From the NCBI RefSeq assembly GCF_040183065.1, contig NC_091122.1:159799455-159863454 (forward strand): a stretch of DNA of 64,000 bases, given 5' to 3'. The notes beneath the pieces were generated by a model. That model was given only the letters and a program-made list of their open reading frames with translations. It did no database searches and had not been told where the DNA came from. Of the stretch, positions 1 through 10,211 are shown one piece after another (position 1 is the first letter of the stretch; each line of letters begins with the position of its first letter). Made by a program: the position numbers and the translations under genes. Source of the DNA: Periplaneta americana (lineage: Eukaryota > Arthropoda > Insecta > Blattodea > Blattidae).

Positions 1-1830
1 TACTACCGGTTCAAGAAATAAATTGTTTATGCTATCTTTTCTTTGAACGAGATGGGAGTACGAAAATTTCGCAAAATTTTGCTAGCGTAGCACAAACAAC
101 AACTTGTACAGTCGCCATGACAGCCATCGATCCTTCCAGCAGTTTTGTTCCATATTTCGCTGCAATGTGACGTCATTGATGCCACCGGACCGGTGAGATT
201 CGGAATATGCTGTATGTTGGTAATTAGTAGATTAGTATACTCAAATTTTAAAATGTATTTTGTCTGACAATATGAAATTCATTGCTTTGACCAAACAGTT
301 TACGATTCACAAGACCTAACCTAAAACTGTATTTTGTTTGATCACGTGAAATGATTAATACGAATTCCGAAAACAGAATACTTTGAAATGTATTAGCCTA
401 CTTAAAATACATATTCCTAAATCGCTACCATGCTATTTCCTCTCTTGGACATTTTAATAAAAGTCTGAACACTAAGAAATAAATTACATTTCTGTCCATT
501 AGCCACGTGCATGTTTCATATCAAGTAGGTCTAAAAGTTATATCTTATTTAATTACACTTACCTGAAAATAGTGTTGAATTGGAATCACAACGCAACATA
601 ACACAACTGAATTATGTATTGATATTATATCGGTATTACTAATTAATTACGTTCAAATTTCACAAGCTAGTTGCTTCCATTTCTTCAGTTGCCTTTACTG
701 CAAACCAAAATTATTGCTACCAACATTACAGTTAGAAAATAACTGCCAGTTGTCGTATTTGTCAATACTCAAAATTCGAAACAAAGTTGATAAAAGAAAA
801 TTCAACGTGTATCTAGGAAATCACTATAATCCACTAGCTTATGTAGGGGGAAAATAATTAGGTTTTATCTTTAGGATATTGAGTAAGCTGATCCAGACTT
901 ATACATGAACAACTGTAAAAAATTGCACTGTATGTATGTATGTACAGTATGTAAATGATTATACTACAAAATGGCATCCATTAATGACATCAATAATTAT
1001 CATAACAGTGAACAATAAAACATTATTTTACAATGTTATTCAACTATTTCGTGATCTTGAGAACACTTGAAAAATAATATTAAAATTTATATATCATATT
1101 AATTGAATTTCTTATGAATACTATATGTTATGTTTTGCCAGGTTCCAAAAATATGGTAGAAAGTACACTACATAAAATTCAGTTCTTCGAAATTTTTAAA
1201 ATACAACATTCTTGGAAAGCAATCATTATGTGCATTAGATACATATTCTGTTACTTTTGGTGCTGGTTGTCCTTCGCATACTAACACAGAATTTTTTTAC
1301 ACAGTCCTGCTCTAACATGTATATGGCATTAATTTAATATAGCCCATCATGTTGTGTGATTTTAATTCAGGATTTAATACTGAAATAGGACTTCCCTAGG
1401 GCATGTGTTTTCAACATTGCAGTGCGGTGTATAGAAAGTTTTTCCTCCTGAATTTGAAATGAAAGCTAAATGAATAGCAGTTATTTAAGAAAATTAAATT
1501 TCATTTTCAGTTATTCTATAATTTAAGTATATAACTTCATATTATATTATAATTTATACATGCATTTTTATCAAGTATTTATGTAGAATACTATTATTAT
1601 TGCATCAAAATCTACAACAATAGTAATGTTACAGCCAGTAGTGATCACTTTTTATTTAATTTATTTTTTCATTATTATTGGTTTACTATGAGCCTATCAA
1701 GCTCGGTGATTACGATAAGCCATGATAGATAGTTGTCATTACGACATTTGATATGAATAACCCATCAAGCTGGCCCTTCTTGTGATATTAAGTGAAACAA
1801 AAACTATAGCATAATGTGAATGCGCCTCAG
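1..1830. other. AT-rich intron/flank, no gene recognised
   Basis: This stretch lies upstream of the first visible Patronin exon and is probably intron of that gene. I found no exon with conserved coding sequence, no RNA gene and no element with readable ends. Short related motifs containing CATCAAGCT recur near 1695, 1765 and 2347 but do not form a defined element. Poly(AT) and short TATG runs are the only simple structure. Confidence 0.5.
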
Positions 1831-1837
1831 TTATATT

Positions 1838-2335
1838 GTTGTTTTCTAATGCCAGGCGTTTGACAACAAAGTCATTTGACCTCTTGCACTCCAATATTTT
1901 TCAAAGATATTATCATGGTCAGCCACTGAAGCACAGATTTTGAGGTGTTCCGAATCCATTTCTTGGCGAAAATGGCAAGTTGTAGCCGATTTAAGTGAAC
2001 ACCATATTTTAACGTTTTGGTGGCTACTTCATTCACACACAACCCCCAGAATGTCTGGAGGACCACACCTGCTGTTGGTCACGGGTCCATTGGACCTAGC
2101 TGGAAGATCTTGTTGATCACCAGCTTTCCCTCCTTAAGCCATTGGAGGACGATTTTAGCACCATAGCAGGTCAGCATTAGGAACAGAAAAGTAGAAAGAG
2201 GAGGAAGGAAAGGGAAATGAACCCCTAGACCTCAAATGCTCTAATGCCGTCGGGGTCGAAGAAAGTAAGAGTTCAGTCAGAGGACTGGATAGGAAAGGGT
2301 AAAGAGGGAATTAGGTATTGAATAGAGGAAAATTA
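1838..2335 (-). repeat. Chimeric repeat ending in a LINE 3' tail
   Basis: On the minus strand the last roughly 130 bases (1845-1972) match the 3' end of the RNase H LINE seen at 3.2, 3.9, 10.2 and 57.5 kb, including the terminal GCATTAGAAAACAAC-type end. Upstream of that shared tail, from about 1975 to 2335, the sequence is unrelated to the LINE and more GC-rich. A SINE that borrows a LINE 3' end, or a rearranged LINE, would look like this. I could not find a matching target duplication, so the outer boundary is approximate. Confidence 0.5.
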
Positions 2336-2640
2336 TACCAAATTCAGTCATTAACTCATCAAGCTGACCTGTGCTAATTGATGAGTAGCCCCTCCCTTTA
2401 GTTCAGCTTGCCTTAATTATGTAGGAATATATATTTTCCAATCTACATAATTGTCAAGTATTATTCATGCAATTTAATTTGCATATATCATATATTATTC
2501 GTTTATTAAAATACCATCCTGTGGCCAGTTCATTGTCTGTGGTGTATATGTTCGTGGGAAATTTTCATTCATTGTGGCTAATAAAAATAATTTCAAATAA
2601 TCCAATAAATCAAAGAACGATGTCGAAGTTCATTTTAATG

Positions 2641-2896
2641 TATATGAAGACCACAGTAAGAAAAGGGGGAATGTCACTTTTTTGTGAAAATTGAGATAAT
2701 GGTAAAAATTGGAAGTTTATAGTTAGAAGAAAATAAAACATATTGAACATATTGATTACTAGATTAACCACCTTTCAAAATGCATGGTGGTATTTATCAT
2801 TTGTAACACACTTCTTGAATAAATTAGTTTTGAACTTTAAATTAGCTCTCCTGAAAATCTTGACATTCCCCCTTTTCTTCCTGTAGTCTTCATATA
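2641..2896. mobile_element. 256-bp foldback MITE
   Basis: The two ends are inverted copies over about 36 bases. The left end starts TATATGAAGACCACAG and the right end, read in reverse complement, starts TATATGAAGACTACAG; both continue through an AAAAGGGGGAATGTCA block. The interior is AT-rich and non-coding. No target duplication beyond TA-like ends can be assigned, so the superfamily is unknown. It sits in an intron of Patronin. Confidence 0.7.
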
Positions 2897-3065
2897 TTGT
2901 TATAAATATAGTAGTTATATGCATTCTTTAGTTTATAACGTGTATTCTTGTTATAGTTTTTATGACAATTGCAATTACTTGCTCTGGTGGTTTCAATTAC
3001 TAATATAATTCACTGGTATTTTAATTCATAAAATTGTTTGATTATGCTTTATTTGTAACATATAG

Positions 3066-3197
3066 GTTCCAGTACTGACCAGGATAGCATAGTGTATCGT
3101 TACACAGACACTGATTCTGGTCTTGGAAGAGCCACTCCACCTCGTCGAGCTCCGTCGCCAGGCATGAGCAGTATGCGGCATCTACCTTCACCATCAG
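3066..3197 (+). CDS. Patronin: Patronin/CAMSAP internal coding exon (Ser/Pro-rich linker)
   Basis: This 44-codon exon encodes part of the low-complexity linker between the coiled coils and the CKK domain of Patronin. Visible motifs are STDQDSIVYRYTDTDSG and TPPRRAPSPG. The acceptor is TATAG before GT and the donor is GTGAGT at 3198. The exon enters and leaves in phase 1, compatible with the next exon at 5196. It contains no stop. Assignment rests on linkage to the CKK exons downstream, because the linker itself is poorly conserved between phyla. Confidence 0.88.
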
Positions 3198-3229
3198 GTG
3201 AGTTTTAATAGTTTTTAATTTATCTTCAG

Positions 3230-3639
3230 CACTGTTACTTACAGACCTGTTAGTAAATCTACGTATTACTCTGTGAAAACATTTATTAAATCTACATACT
3301 TAGACTTCAACAAACAAAATTTGATAACACAATCTCAAGAGAAAAAATGGAACTCTCTGCATCATAATCCACAGTTAATTCCCCATTTACCACGCAAATC
3401 GTCTGTAGCTGCATTTAGATTGGCAACAGGCCATGATTGTTCGGCCAAACACTTGCATAGAATTGGAATATATCAGTCCCCTAACTGACCACTGTGCAAC
3501 TCAAACCAAGAAATGGATTCGAAACACCTCAAAATCTGTGCTTCAGTGGCTGACCATGATAATATCTTTGAAAAATATTGGAGTGCAAGAGGCAAATGAC
3601 TTTATTGTCAAATGCCTGGCATTAGAAAACAACAACAAC
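3230..3639 (+). mobile_element. 5'-truncated RNase H LINE insertion with 13-bp TSD
   Basis: The insertion is bounded by a perfect 13-base duplication, AATTTATCTTCAG, at 3217-3229 and 3640-3652. The insert encodes the region after RNase H, with motifs such as NLITQSQEKKWNSL and AAFRLATGHDC, and ends in the family's GCATTAGAAAACAACAACAAC tail. The frame is broken. This is a dead 5'-truncated copy placed by target-primed reverse transcription within a Patronin intron, 32 bases after a splice donor. Confidence 0.92.
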
Positions 3640-3654
3640 AATTTATCTTCAGAA

Positions 3655-4492
3655 GAAGTGTAGCTACTTTTGCTGCACAGCTTTTCTACTGCAGTTACAA
3701 AAGTTGTGCTTTGCAGGCGCAGTTTAGCCACAACTTTGCATCTATGTGTTGATTTTTCAATGCATTTTGCAATAATCATCAGCACTATTTCATAAACGAT
3801 GTTAACAACTCTCTTCTTTGAAACTATACTATGGAAAGTTACAAAATAACTTGTGTCATTAATTCTGTCTACATTGTACATGTAGCATCTGCCACAAATT
3901 GTTAATTTTCGTCACATCAAACCCTGAAATATATGTTGTTTTCTAATGCCAGGCATTTGACAATAGAGTCATTTGACCTCTTGTACTCCAATATTTTTCA
4001 AAGATATTGTTATGGTCAGTCACTGAAGCACAGATTTAAGGTGTTCCGAATCCATTTCTTGGTTTGAGTTGCACAATGGGCAGTTAGGGGACTGATATAT
4101 TCCAATGCTATGCAGGTGTTTGGCCAAACAATCATGGCCTGTTGCCAATCTAAATGCAACTACAGACGATTTTCGTGGTAAATCGGGAATTAACTGTGGA
4201 TTATGTTGCAGAGAGTTCCATTTTTTCCCTTGAGATTGTGTTATCAAATTTTTTTTGTTGAATTCTAAGTATGTAGATTTAATAAATCTTTTCACATAGT
4301 AATACGTAGATTTAGTAACAAGTACCCTGAAATATATGGAAACAATATAAAGTATTACTGACATATTTCGGTGGTAACACTGCTTGCATTTGCTGCAGAA
4401 GTTTTCAATAAAAACAGTGTGTTAAAAATGCTGTGACTGGAACTCTGAAAATCCTGTTCTCATGTTGCTACTGTAGTGCTGTGCTCAGCATA
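3655..4492. mobile_element. Degenerate PIF/Harbinger-like copy, interrupted by a LINE
   Basis: Segments 3660-3920 and 4339-4492 match the two sides of the better preserved element at 58694-60418. Shared pieces include the GCTACTTTTGCTG subterminal block, the GATTTTTCAATGCATTTTGCAATAATCATC-like block (given here by position 3750-3780), and the right side around 4360-4490. The middle is shortened and both outer ends are eroded. A LINE tail has jumped into it at 3936-4323. Confidence 0.7.
3936..4323 (-). mobile_element. LINE 3' tail nested in Harbinger-like element, 15-bp TSD
   Basis: A perfect 15-base duplication, ACCCTGAAATATATG, flanks the insert at 3921-3935 and 4324-4338. On the minus strand the insert carries the post-RNase H segment and the zinc-binding tail (CPLCNSNQEMDSEH), then the family's 3' end at the low-coordinate side. 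It is about 388 bp, heavily 5'-truncated and frameshifted near its end. It lies in the opposite orientation to the LINE copy 300 bp away. Confidence 0.93.
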
Positions 4493-4608
4493 AAAATTTT
4501 GTGGAAAGCTGATTCCGTAGTCACTACTTTGAAATTGAAAATTTCACGCATGTAGCTGTTACCAAAAAGTGGTCCCAGACTGTTTTCACTTTAGTGAACG
4601 ATTGTTAA

Positions 4609-4891
4609 CCCGTAATTGGTGAGGTGGTGGCTGTGAGTACCCCAGTCATTGTAAGAAAAGGAGCCTGCGCCAGGTGGATGTGCGGAAAAATATTTTTTTT
4701 CATTGCTTATTATGCTGCCTGCTTCCCTAATTTTGAAGAAAACCTAGTTAAAACAAACAAAAGTACTTGATTATATAAATTAAAAATTCAGTTTGATTAT
4801 CTGAGTGCTACGATACAAGTTTCTAAGTTGGGGTAAGTCAATCCCCACCTCACCAGTTACGAAACTAGAAAAATACCTCACCACTTACGGG
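4609..4891. mobile_element. piggyBac-like MITE with TTAA target sites
   Basis: TTAA occurs immediately outside both ends (4605-4608 and 4892-4895). The left end reads CCCGTAATTGGTGAGGTGG and the right end in reverse complement reads CCCGTAAGTGGTGAGGT. TTAA duplication plus an inverted repeat that starts with C residues is the signature of the piggyBac superfamily. A second CCTCACCAGTTACGAAACT block just inside the right end repeats the terminal motif. The 283-bp interior encodes nothing recognisable. Confidence 0.82.
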
Positions 4892-5195
4892 TTAATCAGG
4901 AATGCTTTCTCTAGTTATGACTGCTCTTTGTCAATACACAACAATCCTGTCTTGGCTTGCCTTAGGGAATTCAGAATGTCTGAATTGTTTGTGGCCCTGA
5001 AGAAGTTTCTTACAAACTCAAATTACGTTTCGAACTTATTCTATTGCAGAAAACTCTTGAAAAAGGTTTTAGACAGAGACATTAGATTCAACATCCAACT
5101 ACAAATTAATCTTTGTTGAGTACTAAATGTAATTATTAGCCACTGATCATTTTTTCACGTAATGAGAAAGAGTGTATGTGCTCAATTTGTTTCAG

Positions 5196-5297
5196 GGCCT
5201 GGTTCGTTACCTCCTGGACTTATGACAAAACGTCGAGTCTTTGATGATGGTTCTAGTGACATAAGTTCAACACCAAGTTCCATGATGGAGTACACAG
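5196..5297 (+). CDS. Patronin: Patronin/CAMSAP internal coding exon before CKK
   Basis: This 34-codon exon has acceptor TTTCAG at its left and donor GTTAGC at its right. It encodes a linker with TKRRVFDDGSSDISSTPSS, a basic patch followed by an acidic/serine run. Phase 1 on both sides fits the exons at 3066 and 8483. It is the last linker exon before the CKK domain. The donor GTTAG is weaker than GTRAG but no better site keeps the frame. Confidence 0.88.
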
Positions 5298-5729
5298 GTT
5301 AGCATTACATTCTGAAGACTTGTATTGATTTGAAGTGAAATTGTTTTGACCACCCTGGTGAAACGATTGTGTTAGATTTAACCATTTCACAGCTTATGTC
5401 GTCAGAGTAATGGAGTACAAATTCATTACGTATTCTTGCATCGACTGTCACTCTGAAGGCTCGGGTGATGCAATAGAAACAAAGCCTAGAATGGAATCTC
5501 TGAACATGGTTTTAACTCGTAATTTAGTTTGATATGTTAAGAATATATTCCCCAAGTTTCATGTATACAGGGTGAGTTAGGAGGAAAAGTGCATGGTGTG
5601 AGGGGTGATAATATTGGTGATTTTGAACAAAAAAAGTTTATATGAACATATGCCATGTTCTTAACAGTATCTGACATACAGCTGTTTGAAAATCTCGGGT
5701 GTCAGTCTCATGTCCTTCATCAGCACTCA

Positions 5730-6030
5730 CATGTGGACGCAATCAAAACGACATTAGGTTGCAATAGGATCAATGAAACGTATCCTGGGTGTTGGATCGG
5801 TCGCGATGGAGTCGTTTCTTGGCCACCGCGGTCACCCGACTTTACTCCATTGGATTGCTATATGTGGGGTTGACTTAAGAGCGAAGTCTACAAGCGCAAA
5901 GTGGAAACAAGGGAGGAACTTCTCACTCACATTTTACATGCTTGTGCTCAAGTAAAGTAATGTCCGAATTAGTTCAGATCAGCGACACAGCAGCTGTATA
6001 CAAGAACTGCAAAGTGCATTGAAGTGAACT
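5730..6030 (+). pseudogene. mariner/IS630-like transposase C-terminus, broken
   Basis: The reading frame contains WPPRSPDFTPLDCYMWG, the block that carries the third catalytic acidic residue in the IS630/Tc1/mariner DDE/D family. It is followed by a stop codon and then, in the same frame, LKSEVYKRKVETREEL, which matches the usual sequence after that block. Only this C-terminal part remains. It is inactive. Confidence 0.85.
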
Positions 6031-6227
6031 TTTTGAACATGGTTCTGTAAAGAAAAGTACACAATTAAACAAAACATAAGGTAGCAATGTTTTAATTTAC
6101 TATCACCTGCAGTTTTCCTGTTCCTCATTGTTTCCATTAGTTTTCTCCAGAACTGTTAAGAACAGGACATATGTATGTACTTATGTATGTATGTATTTAT
6201 TTAATGCTCAACCAGATTGATTCAACA

Positions 6228-6560
6228 TCATTTGGTTTCTGACAGACCAGTACAAAGTCTCCATAGAGGATTTAAAATTTCAAGTTTTTTAGAAACATTT
6301 AAATGTTCCCAATTTATAATAGAATTTTCCTCATTAAAAATGACACACTGAAATGATGGTAAAATACCCAGTTTATATAAATATTCCGCCAGGCAGTCGT
6401 GTGCTGTGGCAATCCTTACGGCAGCTACAATCTCTTTACGGGAATGATCAGGAAGTATCTCTGACTTGTCAACAAGACCATCCCAGTTCTTGCCATCACT
6501 CTTTATTTGAAGATCTGAGAGAAACTCATTCTTAAATGAGTGGTTAACTAATCGTTTCAA
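6228..6560 (-). pseudogene. LINE post-RNase H fragment (divergent family)
   Basis: The minus-strand frame shows the same arrangement as the RNase H LINE tails elsewhere in the window: KNWDGLVDKSEILPDHSRK, then AAVRIATAHDCLAEYLYKLGI, then a degenerate zinc-binding C-terminus ending in WEHL. The sequence differs enough to be another family. It carries no RT or RNase H core and lies inside the TIR element 5566-6649. Confidence 0.75.
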
Positions 6561-6884
6561 GTTGTATGTTCATATACATTTTTTTTGTTCAGAATCACCA
6601 ATATTATCACCCCTCAAACTATGTACATTTCATCCTGACTCACATTGTATATTCAGCCTACAAAATAATTTGTAAAAGAATCAGCAGTTAAAAGGTAAAT
6701 TGAAAAAAAATATAGTGACCACTCTGTTGCACTGTAGGCCAAAGCAATATCACATAATATTTTCATTGTGAAAATATGTACTAACGTTTCTATGACTTAT
6801 ATATTAATAAAGAATCATTATATAAGAGAAAAAAAAAAGGTTATAGATATGTTGTTACCCTTTTATATATACATACCTAATTAC

Positions 6885-7190
6885 TTGCATTCATTGGCTA
6901 AATCATCAACTTTCCATGCTGGTAACCTGGGTTCGAACCCCAGCAAGTCCAACTGGAATTTATGGTGGACAAAGATGGTGTTTGGTGCTAGATTTTCGCA
7001 GGGTAGCCTACCCCTGTTTCCCCTACTGACATTCTACCATTGCTCTGTTAATCATCATCATACAGTGTTAGTTCTCCTTCTGTGATGCATCAAGGGCAAC
7101 ACTTTCATGGCGACTGAAAGAACTACAAACTTCGGCGCATTACCCACTAGATGGGGATGCTTCTATACTTTATTTTGGAAAGCACATATG
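6885..7190 (+). repeat. Degenerate tRNA-derived SINE
   Basis: A B-box-like motif GGTTCGAACCCC lies at 6930-6945, preceded by a weak A-box region around 6897. The following 240 bp are moderately GC-rich and end in ACTAGATGGGGATGCTTC-like sequence. No target duplication was identified, so the ends are approximate. It is not a functional tRNA because the acceptor and anticodon stems do not pair. Confidence 0.55.
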
Positions 7191-7691
7191 TTACGGTACA
7201 GTGAAGAAGTCAAACTTTATCCAAATAGAGTTATTTCACAATATATCTTACATTTCATTTCCTGTTTACAGTCCACGTAAGATTCAACAAACTCAAGAAA
7301 CCCATTATGCCTCTACAAAACTACAAATAATATACTCATTCAGTTTTAAAATTATAACACAAAGAAATCATGTAAATAAAAAAATTTTAATATTTACAGT
7401 AAAATGTACATATAGTACACAGTACAATTAAAAAGATTTGAGAAACTTCTTAGCTTTAGTTTGTTTTGTTTTTCTCAATAATTTATCGTCTGCAAATTGT
7501 TCAAGTTCTGGAACATCTTCAGTTTTTTTCCAGATAAACTTTCAGTTTCTGCTGCCTACACCTGTAATTATGAAGTTTATAGAATTAATTGAACATTCTT
7601 GCTAAAAAGAACATAGGACAAAGATTATATTCATGCAAAATGATACACTTTGCATAATACTGCATTTCCAACCAACATGTTCAGAATTCAT

Positions 7692-8025
7692 AATAATAAT
7701 CCGTGGCGCTACAGCCCGTGAAGGGCCTAGACCGACCAACCAGCTGCTGGCCTCACGCCCACATGCCGAAGCAGAGGTGGACGATCATCCAACCAGAATG
7801 GAGGTATCGTGTGGTTAGCACGATCCCCAACCATTATAGCTGGCATTCGCAACCGGATTTTGCTACCTATCGTACCTCTCCAAGTGCATGCTGGGTGGGC
7901 ACCGGTCCCATACACTGGCCGAAATTTCATGAGAAAATTTCTTCCCCCATGAGGACCCAAACCAGCGCGGATTCTGTAATGCGAGTGCTAGGCAGGATGC
8001 CTTAGACCACGACACCACGGTGCAG
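7692..8025 (-). repeat. tRNA-derived SINE with (ATT)n tail
   Basis: Read on the minus strand, the head near 8020 has an A-box-like TGGTCTAAGGCATCCTGCC and a B-box-like GGTTTGGGTCC. The body runs about 300 bp and the 3' end, GGGCTGTAGCGCCACGG followed by ATTATTATT, is at 7692-7725. The same 3' end plus (ATT)n tail occurs at 36165-36274, which supports a dispersed family. It is in the Patronin intron. Confidence 0.75.
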
Positions 8026-8482
8026 GACAAAGTGATATACATATGTTACATAAAATCTACAGCCAACAATACATGAAATAAAAATGCAAGTTATATATAT
8101 ATTAGGATTTTAGCAGGGTATTTAAAATATGTATACAAAACTGAAATCTGCTATATTGAGACAGTATAGTATAGTTTTCAGGAAGAGAAGCAGAAGCTAT
8201 TATCTCCCTCACATTACTGTAAAGCAGGATATGTCCATATGCAGACTGTCAAACCATAGTGACTAACATTGATAAATTTTTTTCCTTCAGAAATGAAGGT
8301 CATAAGTAGATTGCTTCATAATTGCACTGTTGTCCTAATTTATGTAAATAAAATCAAAGAATCTGTGTTCTATTTTTTTCGTACACATTATTGAAATCAA
8401 AGTTTTGATGTCCTTTTGTTTGATTCATGTCTATCATAACCACTTATATTAATTCTGTTAATGTGACTGTCCATTTTTTTAG

Positions 8483-8765
8483 GTCCACGATTATACAAAC
8501 AGCCAGCAACCAAATCAAACCGAGGCATAATGCTGAATGCAGTGGAATACTGTGTATTCCCAGGAGTAGTGAATAAAGAGGCAAAGCGAAGAGTTCTGGA
8601 AGAGATAGCACGCTCAGAGAGCAAACACTTCCTCATACTCTTTCGAGATGCGGGCTGTCAGTTCAGAGCACTGTACTCGTACTGCCCTGAGCAAGAAGAG
8701 GTTTGCAAACTGTATGGAACTGGTCCTAAACAAGTCAATGACCGAATGTTTGATAAGTTCTTTAA
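8483..8765 (+). CDS. Patronin: Patronin/CAMSAP CKK domain, main exon
   Basis: This exon holds most of the CKK domain, the C-terminal module by which CAMSAP/Patronin proteins bind the microtubule lattice near minus ends. The protein reads GPRLYKQPATKSNRGIMLNA, then the conserved HFLILFRDAGCQFRALYSY and LYGTGPKQV blocks. The acceptor is a T-rich AG at 8482 and the donor GTAAGT at 8766. It enters in phase 1 and leaves in phase 2, joining the exon at 11683 through an AA|A lysine codon. An internal ATG at 8530 is not a start, because the open frame continues upstream to the acceptor. Identity is certain at family level. The single-gene Patronin name follows insect usage. Confidence 0.97.
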
Positions 8766-8926
8766 GTAAGTATTATGTGTTGGTTAATAAAGAAGATTAC
8801 TGGCATGACTCATGGGTAAGAAGGTAGCCTGTAACCAGGCATGGGTTTGAAGCCCTCTAGAGCTGATTACCTGGTTGTTTTCTCTTCTCCCCCCCCCACC
8901 CCTGAGGTTTTTCTTAACTATAAAGC

Positions 8927-9161
8927 GTCCACACCTGTGGAGTAATGGTTAGCGCGTCTGGCCGCGAAACCAGGTGGCCCAGGTTCGATTCCCGGTCGGG
9001 AAAAGTTACCTGGTTGAGGTTTTTTCCGGGGTTTTCTCTCAGCCCAATATGAGCAAATGCTGGGTAACTTTCGGTGCTGGACCCCAGACTCATTTCACTA
9101 GCATTATCACCAACTCATTCAGATGCTAAATAACCTAAGATGTTGATAAAGCGTCGAAAAA
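8927..9161 (+). mobile_element. tRNA-derived SINE, copy 1, 12-bp TSD
   Basis: A perfect 12-base duplication, TAACTATAAAGC, flanks the element (8915-8926 and 9162-9173). The head contains A-box-like TGGTTAGCGCGTCTGG and B-box GGTTCGATTCCC with a clear anticodon-arm-like segment between them. The body includes GTTACCTGGTTGAGG and ends near AGCGTCGAAAAATA. The family is shared with 9624-9878 and 35773-36033. Confidence 0.95.
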
Positions 9162-9623
9162 TAACTATAAAGCAAAGTAATCTATGACGAATCCTTGGTC
9201 TCTTTCGCCAGAATACCATCTCTGTAGGCCTATTACCAATTTCACAGATGCCAGTTAATACAGTTGTCAAATAACTGTTCGTTAACAGTAAGAATTTATT
9301 TAGCATTATTTAGAAATGATCCCCAATCATAATATTAGTCAATCATTGTCTTGTCATGCTTATGTTAAGAAATTAAACAGAATTATAATTTCGTGACATA
9401 TTCTCTTCTTCTTCTGACTTGTGTCCTCTTCTTCCACAGTTGAATTTCATCTACTCCATGCTATTCTTCTTCCCTTCTTTCATAGTCCCTCTTAATCCAG
9501 TCCATTCACCTCCTTCTTGGTCTCTTTCTATTGGTTCCAGCACTTTTTTGGGTAATTTGTCATCATCCATCCTTTTCACATGACCAAATCATCTCAATCA
9601 TTGTTCTTCCAAGAATGTCTCTA

Positions 9624-9878
9624 GTCCACACCTGTGGAGTAACGGTCAGCGCGTCTGGCTGCGAAACCAGGTGGCCCGGGTTCGATTCCCGGTCGGGGAA
9701 AGTTACCTGGTTGAGGTTTTTTCCGGGGTTTTCCCTCAACCCAATACAAGCAAATGCTGGGTAACTTTCGGTGCTGGACCCCGGACTCATTTCACTGGCA
9801 TTATCACCTTCATATCATTCAGACGCTAAATAACCTAGATGTTGATACAGCGTCGTAAAATAACCCAATAAGAAGAAG
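9624..9878 (+). mobile_element. tRNA-derived SINE, copy 2, 13-bp TSD
   Basis: The 13-base duplication AAGAATGTCTCTA lies at 9611-9623 and 9879-9891. The sequence matches copy 1 closely, with the same head (GTGGAGTAACGGTCAGCGCG) and B-box, then a body of about 180 bp and a short AATAAGAAGA tail. It is in the same orientation as copy 1, 460 bp away, in the intron between the last two Patronin exons. The duplications differ, so these are independent insertions. Confidence 0.96.
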
Positions 9879-10211
9879 AAGAATGTCTCTAAATTTTCAA
9901 CTTCTACTTCTAATTTTTTTTTAATCCATTCTTGTCTCTCAGAAATCTTATGTCTACAGCCTGAAGTTTACTAATTTGTCATTTTGTAAATTTCCATGTT
10001 TCAGCACTATATGTCAGAATAGGCTTGTAATAAATAGGTCTTATACATAGCGTGTTTTATGAAAGCCATTGATTTAATTCCCTATATGCTCAGCCAGTTT
10101 AAGAAAACAATGAATTATGACTGAAAGAATTTTAGTTTTGTCCTTTAAATGTGCAAAAATATGATCCTAACAAATATAACTTTTCGGTTTGCAGAGGAAT
10201 TTTACATTGTT

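Larger units (their letters stand above)
5566..6649. mobile_element. 1.08-kb TIR element with mariner-like remnants
   Basis: Long imperfect inverted repeats of about 75-85 bp bound this element. The left begins ACAGGGTGAGTTAGGAGGAAA and the right, reverse-complemented, begins ACAATGTGAGTCAGGATG; both continue through a GAGGGGTGATAATATTGGTGA block. TA lies next to both ends. The left part carries a decayed transposase C-terminus and the right part an opposite-strand LINE fragment, separated by a TATG microsatellite (6172-6205). It is located in the Patronin intron before the CKK exon. Confidence 0.75.

Noticed and set aside
8530..8769. Short gene starting at ATG 8530
   Set aside because: It is the middle of the CKK exon; the frame is open upstream to the acceptor at 8482.
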